NCBI RefSeq assembly: GCF_905171775.1
Contig: NC_053490.1
Span: 523,618,827 to 523,682,826 of the forward strand
Origin: Rana temporaria
Lineage: Eukaryota; Chordata; Amphibia; Anura; Ranidae
Length of the DNA: 64,000 nt
Direction of reading: 5' to 3'
The notes beneath the pieces were generated by a model, which searched no databases, was not told the DNA's origin, and saw nothing but the letters and a program-made list of their open reading frames with translations. A program made the translations under genes and the position numbers. Positions 24,403-34,255 of this stretch are shown one piece after another (position 1 is the first letter of the stretch; every line of letters starts with the position of its first letter).

Positions 24403-25277
24403 ACTTAAAAGCCAAAAAATAAAAAATTATTTTACATTTATATAATAAAACATAAAAAAAAATGCTTTGTAAAATATGTAGAAGAATACGTATCGGTCTA
24501 AACTGAGGAAAACATGTGTTTTAAAAAAAAAAAAAAAAAAAAATGGGTATTTTATTATAGCAAAAAGTAAAAAATATTATATATTTTTTTACTTTTTGCT
24601 ATAATAAAATACCAATTTTTTTTAAAAAAACAAAAAATTTTCCTCAGTTTAGACCGATACGTATTCTACATATTTAAAAAAAAAAAAAAAAAAAACGCAA
24701 TAAGCGTATAATGATTAGTTTGTGCAAAAGTTATAGCAGCTACAAAATAGGGGATATATTTATAGCATTTTTATTTTTTTACTAGTAATGGCGGCAATCT
24801 GCGATTTATTTATCGTGACTGCGATATTGCGGCGGACACATCAGACACTTGACACATTTTTGGGACCATTCACATTTATACAGCGATCCCTGCTATAAAA
24901 ATGCATCGATTACTGTATAACTATGACTAGCAGGGAAAGGGATTAACACTAGGGGGCGATCAAGATAATGTGTTCCCTAGGGAGTGATTCTTACTGTAGG
25001 GGGGGGGGGGGCGGGCGGACTGACTGGGGGAGGTGACCGATGGGGACACAGCATCGGTCTCCTCTCCCTGACAGGATGTGGATCTCTGTGTTTACACACA
25101 CAGATCAACGGTCCTGCTCAGTTACTGGGCAATTGCCGGTGACCGGCGGCCACACACGCAATCGGGTCCCCAGTGAAGCGACGGGCAAGCGCGCCGCAAT
25201 GTTATATGACATCCGCCCAGAACAAGAGGGTCTGCCTCCCGCCGTCATTTGACGGCGGGCAGTGGACAGGTGGTTAA
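24403..25277. mobile_element. T-family element with internal head-to-head palindrome
   Basis: Right end GGACAGGTGG + TTAA at 25274-25277. At 24472-24676 one stretch (AATACGTATCGGTCTAAACT) is followed by its inverted copy across an AT-rich centre near 24585, so the element reads outward twice. The remainder has CCATTTATACAGCGATC-like and ACACACAGATCAACGGTCC motifs. Confidence 0.65.
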
Positions 25278-25596
25278 GAATGACCTCCATTCAGTGTGTA
25301 CTATTGCGATTGGCCACAGCTAATCACATAATACAGATGGGCTGTGATTGGCCCTGTGCTATGTGATCACCGTGATCGATTACAGAGATCAACACAATAG
25401 TGCACAATGAATGGAAGCCATTCATTATGTACAATTGCCATGCGATCTGCTGTGATTGGTCACAGTGATCACATGGTACCGGTCTGATACACAGCGATTG
25501 ACAGATCACACACGAGGTGCGATCGTAGGACATCCACCTAGGATAGCAGTGCTCCCACCCAGTCATCTGTCTATAGGCCAGGAAGGAGGTAGTTAA
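25278..25596. mobile_element. T-like derivative made of GTGATTGG palindromes
   Basis: Repeated GATTGGCCACAG and CTGTGATTGG motifs in both orientations, ending GGAGGTAG + TTAA at 25593-25596. Confidence 0.4.
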
Positions 25597-26300
25597 TCTT
25601 GCTTTTGTAACCATTTTTTTTTTATTATTATATCAAAAATGAAAAGTGGAGAATGAAGAAGTGAAACAGTTCCGAGATTTCCTTCCTCTAAACGCCTCGT
25701 AACTTTCACTATGCAATCAGACTTCACAAGAAAAGGCTTAATCAAAACAGCAAAACCAGTTAAAGCTGAACTCCAGGATCAGCAAATATCATCTAAATCC
25801 ATTCATTGTGTGTCTTCTTCCTGGAATCTTGGTGTGGTTTGTGCATTTCTTCCAGATCTGTGCAGTGATCCCGTGTGAGACTTCCTGTAATAAAGACTGC
25901 TCACTGGCGCTCTCTCTCCTTGTGCGGGGGGACTGGTCTCATCCCCGCCCCCTCCTGTAGTGGGTGGAGCCTGCTGGGCTCCTCCCACAGCTCTGCAAAG
26001 GCTATGTATGGTGATGAGGATGACCCCAGATCTATCCATAAAGAGGACCCGTCAGGGACCATGAGAGAGGTTGATCATTCATTGTTATAGCAATAAAGTT
26101 AAATACAAAAAACATTTTTTTTTGTGTTTTTTTTAGATAAAATAATTAAAACAGAGCTCAACAAATTTGCTTTGAATCTAGGTAGCAGCTAAAACGTCTG
26201 GTGCCAAGCACAAAAATAATAAAAAAAAAAAAAAAAAAAAATTAACACTTAATTTGTTATAAGGTTTTGCAAAGAAGTAATTTTTCTCCACCGATATGTG
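25597..26300. other. Unclassified, with a Kolobok/T2-like end
   Basis: TTAAAGCTGAACTCCAGGAT at 25760 resembles a T2/Kolobok terminus, but no matching right end was established. An A tract of about 20 lies at 26221-26241. No gene seen. Confidence 0.4.
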
Positions 26301-26311
26301 CTAGTAGGCTG

Positions 26312-27612
26312 CACGGATGAGGTGGCGCACTGAAGGGCACTGTAGAGGCGGCGCACTGAAGGGCACTGTAGAGGCGGCGCACTGAAGGGCACTGTAGAGG
26401 CGGCGCACTGAAGGGCACTGTAGAGGCGGCGCACTGAAGGGCACTGTAGAGGCGGCGCACTGAAGGGCACTGTAGAGGCGGCGCACTGAAGGGCACTGTA
26501 GAGGCGGCGCACTGAAGGGCACTGTAGAGGCGGCGCACTGAAGGGCACTGTAGAGGCGGCGCACTGAAGGGCACTGTAGAGGCGGCACACTGAAGGGGCG
26601 GCACACACACTGAAGGGGCAGCACACACACTGAAGGGGCAGCACACACACTGAAGGGGCAGCACACACACTGAAGGGGCAGCACACACACTGAAGGGGCA
26701 GCACACACACTGAAGGGGCAGCACACACACTGAAGGGGCAGCACACACACACTCAAGGGTGACGGCACACACACTGAAGGGGCGGGCACACACACTGAAG
26801 GGGCGGGCACACACACTGAAGGGGCGGGCACACACACTGAAGGGGCGGGCACACACACTGAAGGGGCGGGCACACACACTGAAGGGGCGGGCACACACAC
26901 TGAAGGGGCGGCACACACACTGAAGGGGCGGGCACACACACTGAAGGGGCGGCACACACACTGAAGGGGCGGCACACACACTGAAGGGGCGGCACACACA
27001 CTGAAGGGGCGGCACACACACTGAAGGGGCGGCACACACACTGAAGGGGCGGCACACACACTGAAGGGGCGGCACACACACTGAAGGGGCGGCACACACA
27101 CTGAAGGGGCGGCACACACACTGAAGGGGCGGCACACACACTGAAGGGGCGGCACACACACTGAAGGGGCGGCACACACACTGAAGGGGCGGCACACACA
27201 CTGAAGGGGCGGCACACACACTGAAGGGGCGGCACACACACTGAAGGGGCGGCACACACACTGAAGGGGCGGCACACACACTGAAGGGGCGGCACACACA
27301 CTGAAGGGGCGGCACACTGAAGGGCACTGTAGAGGCGGCACACTGAAGGGCACTGTAGAGGCGGCACACTGAAAGGCACTGTAGAGGCGGCACACTGAAA
27401 GGCACTGTAGAGGCGGCACACTGAAAGGCACTGTAGAGGCGGCACACTGAAAGGCACTGTAGAGGCGGCACACTGAAAGGCACTGTAGAGGCGGCACACT
27501 GAAGGGGCGGGGCACTGAAGGGGCGGGGCACTGAAGGGGCGGGGCACTGAAGGGGCGGGGCACTGAAGGGGCGGGGCACTGAAGGGCACCGTAGAGGTGG
27601 CGCACTGATAGA
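26312..27612. repeat. Composite GC-rich minisatellite with changing unit length
   Basis: Consecutive blocks of related units: 26 bp (GAAGGGCACTGTAGAGGCGG + CGCACT) at 26321-26585; 20 bp (AAGGGGCAGCACACACACTG) to about 26750; 21 bp (AAGGGGCGGGCACACACACT + G) to about 26910; 20 bp (AAGGGGCGGCACACACACTG) to about 27310; 26 bp again to about 27490; 16 bp (GAAGGGGCGGGGCACT) to about 27580. The minus strand is open in all three frames with Cys/Pro/Val-rich translations, a result of the array and not evidence of genes. Confidence 0.95.
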
Positions 27613-27680
27613 CAGCACTTCCCATCCACTCGTCAGCAATAAGGAAAAGGCGACAGATCAAGGCCACAACCCCAGCACCC

Positions 27681-28090
27681 AGATACGCCAGAATCAGATA
27701 CGCCAGAATTTGTTTAAGATACGACCAGCGTAAGTCTCCTACGCCGTCGTATCTTAACTGCATATTTACGCTGGCCGCTAGGGGCGTGTACGCTGATTTA
27801 CGCCTAGAATATGTAAATCAGCTAGATACGCCTATTCACGAACGTACGCCCGGCCGTCGCAGTACAGATACGCCGTTTACGTAAGGCTTTTCCCTGCTAT
27901 ATGAGGCGCAGCCAATGTTAAGTATGGACGTCGGGCCAGCGTCAAATTTTTCGTCGATTACGTTGTTTGCGCAAGTCGTTCGCAAATAGGGCTGGGCGTA
28001 ATTTACGTTCACGTCGAAAGCATTGGCTTTTTGCGGGTTAATTTGGAGCATGTGCACTGGGATACTTTCACGGACGGCGCATGCGCCACA
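27681..28090. mobile_element. Harbinger-like fragment
   Basis: CTCCTACGCCGTCGTATCTT, CGCTAGGGGCGTGTACGCTG and GACGTCGGGCCAGCGTC match 52520-52880. Ends near the twice-repeated ACATACAGTACTGCATACAC at 28086-28150. Confidence 0.7.
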
Positions 28091-28129
28091 TACAGTACTG
28101 CATACACCAGCGCCCCCGCACCTCTGGCC

Positions 28130-28280
28130 ACATACAGTACTGCATACACCAGCAGTGGTTGTGGAATGAATCATCTGACCTTCCATTATTTCTTATGGGG
28201 AAACTCGCTTTGATATGAGTGCTTTGGATTACAAGCATTCTTCTTGAACGAATCGTGCTCATAATCCAAGGTACTACTGT
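28130..28280. mobile_element. Mariner MITE remnant
   Basis: TTTGATATGAGTGCTTTGGA followed by AATCCAAGGTACTACTGTA matches the right end of the 8451-9528 element; the left part is absent. Confidence 0.65.
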
Positions 28281-28347
28281 ATATGAAGTGTCCGAATTGG
28301 CGGGTAGGCAAGTGGTCAAATAAAAGATTTTATGACGTGATTACACC

Positions 28348-28864
28348 TTAAAGCGGGGGTTCACCCTTAGAGGGCATTTTTTAGCCTTAGATTCCTGCTC
28401 GTTTTTACTAGGGGAATCGGCTATTTGTTTTAAAATATGATCCGTACTTACCCGTTTACGAGATGCATCCTCTCCGTCGCTTCCGGGTATGGGTCTTCGG
28501 GAATGGGCGTTCCTTCTTGATTGACAGTCTTCCGAGAGGCTTCCGACGGTCGCATCCATCGCGTCACGATTTTCCGAAAGAAGCCGAACGTCGGTGCGCA
28601 GGCGCAGTATAGAGCCGCACCGACGTTCGGCTTCTTTCGGCTACGAGTGACGCGATGGATGCGACCGTCGGAAGCCTTTCGGAAGACTGTCAATCAAGAA
28701 GGAACGCCCGCTCCCGAAGACCCATACCCGGAAGCGACGGAGAAGATGCAGCTCGAAAACGGGTAAGTACGGATCATATTTTAATACAAATAGCCGATTC
28801 CCCTAGACCGAACGAGCAGGAAGCTAAGGGGGAAAAAAAAAAAATGGTTGAACTCCCGCTTTAA
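28348..28864. mobile_element. Kolobok/T2-like foldback MITE (copy 2)
   Basis: TTAA at 28348-28351 and 28861-28864; ends AAGCGGGGGTTCACCC and GAACTCCCGCTT. Nearly the same sequence as 408-934, but the central asymmetric segment is inverted, which happens easily in palindromic MITEs. Small mirrored frames on both strands are artefacts. Confidence 0.8.
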
Positions 28865-29165
28865 GGAGGGAGGAGGGGCAAAGGGAATAGATCCTGGAAG
28901 ATGAGTACCTGCTGCTGGAGATAAAGCGACACCGGAAAACAATACAAGAGTTAGTCCCGGGTGCAATCACAATAGACCTGGAACTTGATCCACACGCCGA
29001 GTGCATTCAAGAGGAACAAAGAGCGAAGTATACACGTGAAATTCACACATAAAATGTCTGCCTGCCAAAGGATATGGATCTGTATGCAGGGAGTCCCATT
29101 CATGCCAATTGGGATGCAGCGGCTGCACAAACACAGCCTCTTGCTCCCAATCTGACATCTGTGTG
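28865..29165. other. Unclassified sequence
   Basis: Opens with AGGAGGGAGGAGGGGC; no element ends or domains recognised. Confidence 0.35.
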
Positions 29166-29173
29166 GGTGCATG

Positions 29174-29894
29174 CAGAGGCGTTGCTAGGGGGGTGCGAGG
29201 GGTGCGGTCCGCACCGGGTGACACAATCCCGTTTTTTTTTTTTTTTAGCCGACATGCCCAGCATGCCCTGTGCAATCCCAGCCTGCCCTGTACCACCCCA
29301 GCCTGCCCTGTGCCACCATAACTTGCCCTATACCACCCCAATGCCACCCCAACTTGCCCTATACCACCCCAATGCCACCCCAACTTGCCCTGTACCACCC
29401 CAACTTGCCCTGTACCACCCCAACTTGCCCTGTACCACCCCAACTTGCCCTGTACCACCCCAACTTGCCCTATGCCACCCCAACTTGCCCTATGCCACCC
29501 CAACTTGCCCTATGCCACCCCAACTTGCCCTATGCCACCCCAACTTGCCCTATGCCACCCCAACTTGCCCTATGCCACCCCAACTTGCCCTATGCCACCC
29601 CAACTTGCCCTATGCCACCCCAACTTGCCCTATGCCACCCCAACTTGCCCTATGCCACCCCAAACTACCCTATATCACCCCAACATGCCCTATACCACCT
29701 TAACCTGTCCTATACCACCCCACTACAACAACCTGCCACTATACCACTCTATACTACCCTAACCCGCCACTATACTGCCCTATACTATAATTTACAGGGG
29801 CTGGTTTGGGGTGCGCCCCGTGCCCGTGCGCTGCCTGCTTGGTGCTGGGCAGCCTAGACAGAGGGGGGTGACACCAACCCTAGTGACGCCACTG
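29174..29894. mobile_element. hAT element whose body is a 20-bp minisatellite
   Basis: Ends CAGAGGCGTTGCTAGGG and CCCTAGTGACGCCACTG are inverted repeats; flanks GGTGCATG (29166-29173) and GGTGCACG (29895-29902) match at 7 of 8. At 29290-29710 the unit CCCTATGCCACCCCAACTTG (20 bp) repeats about 20 times. Open plus-strand frames of up to 209 codons (Cys-Pro-Pro-Gln-Leu repeats) are products of the array. Confidence 0.85.
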
Positions 29895-29902
29895 GGTGCA
29901 CG

Positions 29903-30215
29903 GCCCTAAATACACACGGGCCGGGGCCGTGCACCAACAAGGGAGAATAGGCTGCGTCCCAACTGCCATAAATAGAACTGCCTGCAACGTTCTGTGCGGG
30001 ACACCTGTGCAACGTTCTGTGCGGATTCTTACCCGTTTCTGCCCTACAGATACAGAGACCACTGCACTATCATCTTCAATACAAATGGAAGGGACTGCCT
30101 TCCGTAATAGCCCGATCAGTCCCTGGTGTTGTAACAAGGAATAATTACAAGCCCAGCCTTCCTGTATTCCCCGGTATATTTTAAGGTGCAGCCCGTCCTT
30201 ACAAAAGAGTCAGTA
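29903..30215. other. Unclassified sequence
   Basis: Contains a GGGCCGGGGCC palindrome and a short duplication of CAACGTTCTGTGCGG; no gene seen. Confidence 0.35.
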
Positions 30216-30221
30216 ACCGAC

Positions 30222-30372
30222 TGAGGATGGGTTCACACCTATGCAGTTTTGGAGCTTTATGCAGATTTGCACAACAGTCCATTTATCATGGTTTCCTATG
30301 GAACACGTTCTGTAGAGCAAATCTGCAAAATGCAAAAAGCACTAAAAATGCCATAGGTGTGACTCTGGCCTG
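30222..30372. mobile_element. Foldback fragment (GGGTTCACACCTATGCAG)
   Basis: GGGTTCACACCTATGCAG is mirrored by GCCATAGGTGTGACTCTGG, with TTTGCACAACAGTCCATTTA between. A similar left end occurs at 46078 (CACACCTATGCGCCC). Confidence 0.5.
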
Positions 30373-30601
30373 AGAAGTCACCCCGGTTCTCCAGGAACCC
30401 AAACCCGTCTTTCCTACACCAGTTCCTCAGCCACTTGTTCAGTCCCCCGAGTTCCTGCTTCCTCTCTGGTGGGGCTCGAGGTAGGGGTAGTATTTCAGAG
30501 AAGACTACCCTGGAGGTCCTTTTCCTCAATCTATACCCCAAGTCCCTGAAATGTAAAAAAAAAAAAAAATAAATAAAAAAAAACACCACACACCACACAA
30601 T

Positions 30602-31296
30602 GGGCCAGATCCACATAGAAGTAGATCGGCGCAGTGTATGCGAGATACGCTACGCCGCTGTAACTTACTTTTGGCTGCTTTGAATCCTCAAATAATTTGC
30701 GCTGTAAGTTACGGCGGCGTAGTGTATCTCTCGGCGCGTAATTCAAATCGGCGATTAGGGGGGAGCGTTTCATTTAAATGAAGCGCGTCCCCGCGCAGAA
30801 TGAACTGCGCATGCGCCTTCCCTAAATTTCACCGCTAGGCATTACGCTAAATGTCTTCGCAACTTGGACGTGAATTACGTCCATCCTTATTCATGGACTT
30901 GCGCAAAAAAAAAAAATTCTAATTTCGGCGCGGGAACGACAGCCATACTTAACATGGCAGGTCTAACTATACGCCGCAAAATAGCAGCTTTAACTATACG
31001 CCGGAAAAAGCCGACTATAAAAGACGTAAGAGAATGCGACGGCCGCGCGTACGTTCGTGGATCGTCAGGAAATAGCTAATTAGCATACCTGACGCGGAAA
31101 ACAATGCAAACTCCACCCAGCGGGCGCCGAAGTATTGCATCTAAGATCCGAAGGCATATGAAGCCGTACGCCTGTCGGATCTAACCCAGATGTCGTCGTA
31201 TCTTGGTTTGAGGATTCAAACTAAAGATACGACGCGGGAAATTTGAAAGTACGCCGAAGTATCAGTAGATACGCCGGCGTACTGTGTCTGTGGCCC
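30602..31296. mobile_element. PIF/Harbinger-like element
   Basis: Ends GGGCCAGATCCACA and TGTCTGTGGCCC with AAT at 30599-30601 and 31297-31299. The body has many CG-rich TACGCCG motifs and CGCATGCGCC. No transposase frame. Confidence 0.8.
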
Positions 31297-31344
31297 AATA
31301 TTTTTTACTTTTTGTTATAATGAATATCCCCCCCCAAAAAAAAG

Positions 31345-31410
<66 letters not shown>

Positions 31411-32268
31411 TCTCGGTTTAGTCCGATACATATTCTTCTACATATTTTTGAGAAAAAAAATAATTCGCAATAAGCGTATATTGGTTTGCGCAAAAGTTAT
31501 AGCTTGTATAGTGAGGTGAGGGGCGCTATATCAAAATAGTGGATGCGTGTCACAATGTGCGTTTGAGTAGTACACAGTGTAACTGTGTACCCAAATCTAT
31601 GTGAAAAAACAAACAGATTATAGTCTAAACTCTATAAGTACAATAGTGCCAAATGCTGTGAAAAAAAAAAAAAAAAAAAATGAAAAAAAAAAAAATAATT
31701 AAAAGAATGTCCAGCAAATAAATAGTTAAGTGCAAAATGGATCCAGTGTTGTATCAAGTCCAGGTGCAAAATGCAAATAATCCAATCCCAAATCGCAGGG
31801 AAAAGTGCAAATGCTAAAGTGCTTGTGAATCTTCAAAATAGCCAAAGTGCGAGAAAGAAGTGATCCGCCTTCACCTATAGGTCACCAGAATAATAATGGA
31901 TGGCTCCTTACCACACGGTGTTGACCAGATTACTTAAAATATGGTCGATCAGGCTTGTTTTAAATGAGGATCAGCAGGGTCTCATTGGGTTCCAATGTCA
32001 GCAATTGCAGCAAATGGTGTACCAAGAAAGGAGAAGAGATACCACCATAGTGTAAAACCATTTAATATACAAATGTTAAAATTACAATGCCAAATGGCCT
32101 CTTACTGTTGCTGGTGCCCGTTCCCGGCACTGAGGCTGTAGGTGGTGGGGATAGTAAGACAAGATAAGAGATGGCCGCGTCCTGGTCCACTAGCGTGCGT
32201 TCCACCGCTAGTTGTCCATCAACCAGTGAGACCGGAAGTGCGTGGCTATGCGTGTGCGCTCGGATACT

Positions 32269-32308
32269 GCCTCGACGTCACGTTTCAGTTAAACCGTCTT
32301 CAGGAAGC
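32269..32308 (-). ncRNA. Hammerhead ribozyme motif (PLE-associated, type I minimal)
   Basis: Minus strand 5' to 3': stem I strand GCTTC (32308-32304), core CTGAAGA (32303-32297, fits CUGANGA), a short stem II, GAAA (32286-32283), stem III ACG/CGT closed by TGA, cleavage triplet GTC ending at 32274, then stem I partner GAGGC (32273-32269). All invariant core bases are present. One extra base precedes stem II, as also in the motif at 62969. Stem II is weak (about 3 bp), so activity is uncertain. Confidence 0.75.
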
Positions 32309-32386
32309 GTATCCAGCACACGCAATAGACATCTATATGGAATGATGCACTAAACTGTTTGTTTGCTCACCCCATAGGTCTGCCGT

Positions 32387-33745
32387 TCACGCATCAGTTA
32401 AAAAACAATTAAGGTCGAGCTCTATATTGAGCCCTAGTGGTCGCATAGTCCTTAGACGATGTATCCATTGAGTCTCGTTCTGAGATACTGCCTTAGTAAG
32501 GTCAGTACCACGCCAATGTTTGGTAATCCTATCAATTCCATAGAATTTTAACAGACTCGGGTCCCTGTTGTGGTACAAGTCAAAATGCTTAGACACGCTG
32601 TGTTCTGGGTACCCGTTAATTATATTGGCCACGTGTTCGTTTATTCTGACTTTAAGTTCGCGGGTAGTCCGGCCCACGTATTGCAGAGTGCACGGACATT
32701 CTAGGACGCACGTTACAAATTTGGAATGGCATGTTATCAATGGTTTGATAGTGAATTCTTGTCCAGTTACACTGGACGTGAACTTACTGATCTTTTTTCC
32801 TTGCCTTTTTGTTTTCTTACAGGATCTGCAGCGGGTGCAGTAGTGGAAGCTGGATCCGTCCAGGAAAGTGTGTGGCTTTTCTGGAGGATCTGGGACATTG
32901 GTGGCTACCATATTTCTCAGGCCTGGTGCTTTCTTATAGATAAAGGTGGGATGTTTCGGCAGGATTTTGACCAAATCCATGTCTTTTAAAAGTATAGGCC
33001 AAAACTCTTTGACAATTTTCTCCACACTTCTATATTGCCTGTGGTAACCTGATATAAAAGGTACATCTTCTTTTCTGGGGGGTCTCACTCTAGTTTCCAA
33101 GAGGGACTCCCTATCCATTGCCAAGACTTCTTGCTGCGTTTTCCACAATGCATTTTGGGTATAACCTTTTTCTATAAACTTCTCAGTTAATATTGCGGCT
33201 TGTAGTTCAAAATACGCAACATCATCGCAGTTTCGACGGATCCTCATGTATTGCCCTTTTGGTATTGCACCCAGCCATTTTGGGTGATGGCAACTTGAAA
33301 TAGGCACAAATCCGTTGCGGTCCGTTGGTTTAAAATACGTTTTTGTGAGGACCCGGCTGCCCTTTTTCGTTAGCGTAAGGTCCAAAAAATGGCTGGAAGT
33401 CTTACTGGACTCTGCTGTGAAACTGAGACCGTAGTTGTTGGTATTCATTTTGGATAAAAATTGTTCCAATGATGCTTGGGGACCTTCCCAGAATAGTAAA
33501 ATATCGTCTATATACCTTCGGTAATATATAAGCGATGTAACATTGTCCTTAAAAATGGTCTCTTCCTCCCATCTGTTAAGTACCAGATTAGCTACACTGG
33601 GGGCATACCTGGCGCCCATTGCGACTCCTTTGATTTGCTTGTAGAAGTCTCCCTGGGCCCAGAAGTAGTTGTTTCCCATAGCTATTTTAAGACCCTTCAC
33701 CAAATATCCAATTTGGGCCTGGGGTAATGAAGATTTTTCTTCCAA
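32387..33745 (-). CDS. Penelope-like RT (C-terminal half) plus GIY-YIG endonuclease
   Basis: 452 uninterrupted codons to a natural stop. Residues 36-55 carry the RT segment QIKGVAMGARYAPSVANL; 74-85 hold YYRRYIDDILLF with the catalytic YIDD at 78-81. The upstream RT motif A with its aspartate is lost at the 5' truncation, so the protein cannot be a complete polymerase. A Cys-rich linker has C303, C306 and C309. The endonuclease domain spans about 343-440: YVGRTTREL at 356-364, R367, EH 370-371, and NETQWIHRL with likely catalytic E424. The tyrosine expected in the GIY half appears replaced by cysteine (FVTCVL, C346). The start is simply the first Met after truncation. It is a dead copy, but with no stops or frameshifts it looks young. 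Confidence 0.85.
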   Translation of the reverse strand: MEEKSSLPQAQIGYLVKGLKIAMGNNYFWAQGDFYKQIKGVAMGARYAPSVANLVLNRWEEETIFKDNVTSLIYYRRYIDDILLFWEGPQASLEQFLSKMNTNNYGLSFTAESSKTSSHFLDLTLTKKGSRVLTKTYFKPTDRNGFVPISSCHHPKWLGAIPKGQYMRIRRNCDDVAYFELQAAILTEKFIEKGYTQNALWKTQQEVLAMDRESLLETRVRPPRKEDVPFISGYHRQYRSVEKIVKEFWPILLKDMDLVKILPKHPTFIYKKAPGLRNMVATNVPDPPEKPHTFLDGSSFHYCTRCRSCKKTKRQGKKISKFTSSVTGQEFTIKPLITCHSKFVTCVLECPCTLQYVGRTTRELKVRINEHVANIINGYPEHSVSKHFDLYHNRDPSLLKFYGIDRITKHWRGTDLTKAVSQNETQWIHRLRTMRPLGLNIELDLNCFLTDA

Positions 33746-34255
33746 GGCCTATAGCGCCTACAAAATAGGGGATAAAATGACATTTTAATAATTTTTTTGA
33801 CACATTTTTGGGACCAGTCACATTTATACAGCGATCAGTGCTATAAAAATGCACCGATTACTGTATAAATGTGACTGGCAGGGAAGGGGTAACCACTAGG
33901 GGGGCGATCAAGGGGTTAATGTGTTCCCTGGGAGCGATTCTTACTGTGGGGGGGGGGGGGGAGGAGACCGATCAGTGTCCCTATGTACAAGGGACACACC
34001 ATCGGTCTCCTCTCTCCCTGACAGGACGTGGAGCTCTGCGTTTATACACAGATCCACGTCTCGGTAACTGCCGATTGCAGCTACCTGGCGAACATCGCGG
34101 CGGCCAGGCACGCGTATTGGCATCTGAGTGACGCGCTCGGCGCGTGCGCCCCCCAGTGGCCGGGAGGAGCCGAGGACGTCAATAGATGGCCTCCTGCCAT
34201 TGTAGAGCCACCTTGTGGCCATCATTCTACACTGGCCGGGATGGCAAGTGGTTAA

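Larger units (their letters stand above)
31504..33749 (-). mobile_element. 5'-truncated Penelope-like retroelement with hammerhead
   Basis: A 2.25-kb insert flanked by a perfect 6-bp duplication TATAGC (31498-31503 and 33750-33755). Minus-strand order: truncated RT/endonuclease ORF (33745-32387), hammerhead motif (32308-32269), about 0.7 kb of 3' sequence with long T/A tracts. 5' truncation with a short duplication fits target-primed insertion. PLEs with GIY-YIG endonucleases and hammerheads are known in animals; assignment to a subgroup such as Neptune is not possible by eye. Confidence 0.85.
31300..34255. mobile_element. T-family element interrupted by a Penelope-like element
   Basis: Left part (31300-31503) has the TTTAGTCCGATACATATTCT and TTTGCGCAAAAGTTATAGC blocks plus a (TA)n tract; right part (33750-34255) resumes TATAGCGCCTACAAAATAGG and ends GGCAAGTGG + TTAA at 34252-34255. 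Removing 31504-33749 and one TATAGC joins the family sequence. Confidence 0.8.

Noticed and set aside
26257..27763. Long minus-strand open frames (460, 442 and 336 codons) rich in Cys, Pro and Val
   Set aside because: All three frames are open through the same minisatellite, with period equal to the repeat unit and no domain. Array by-product.
29074..29857. Plus-strand frames of 209, 195 and 125 codons with Cys-Pro-Pro-Gln-Leu repeats
   Set aside because: They translate the 20-bp array in an hAT element in several frames at once; no independent coding signal.
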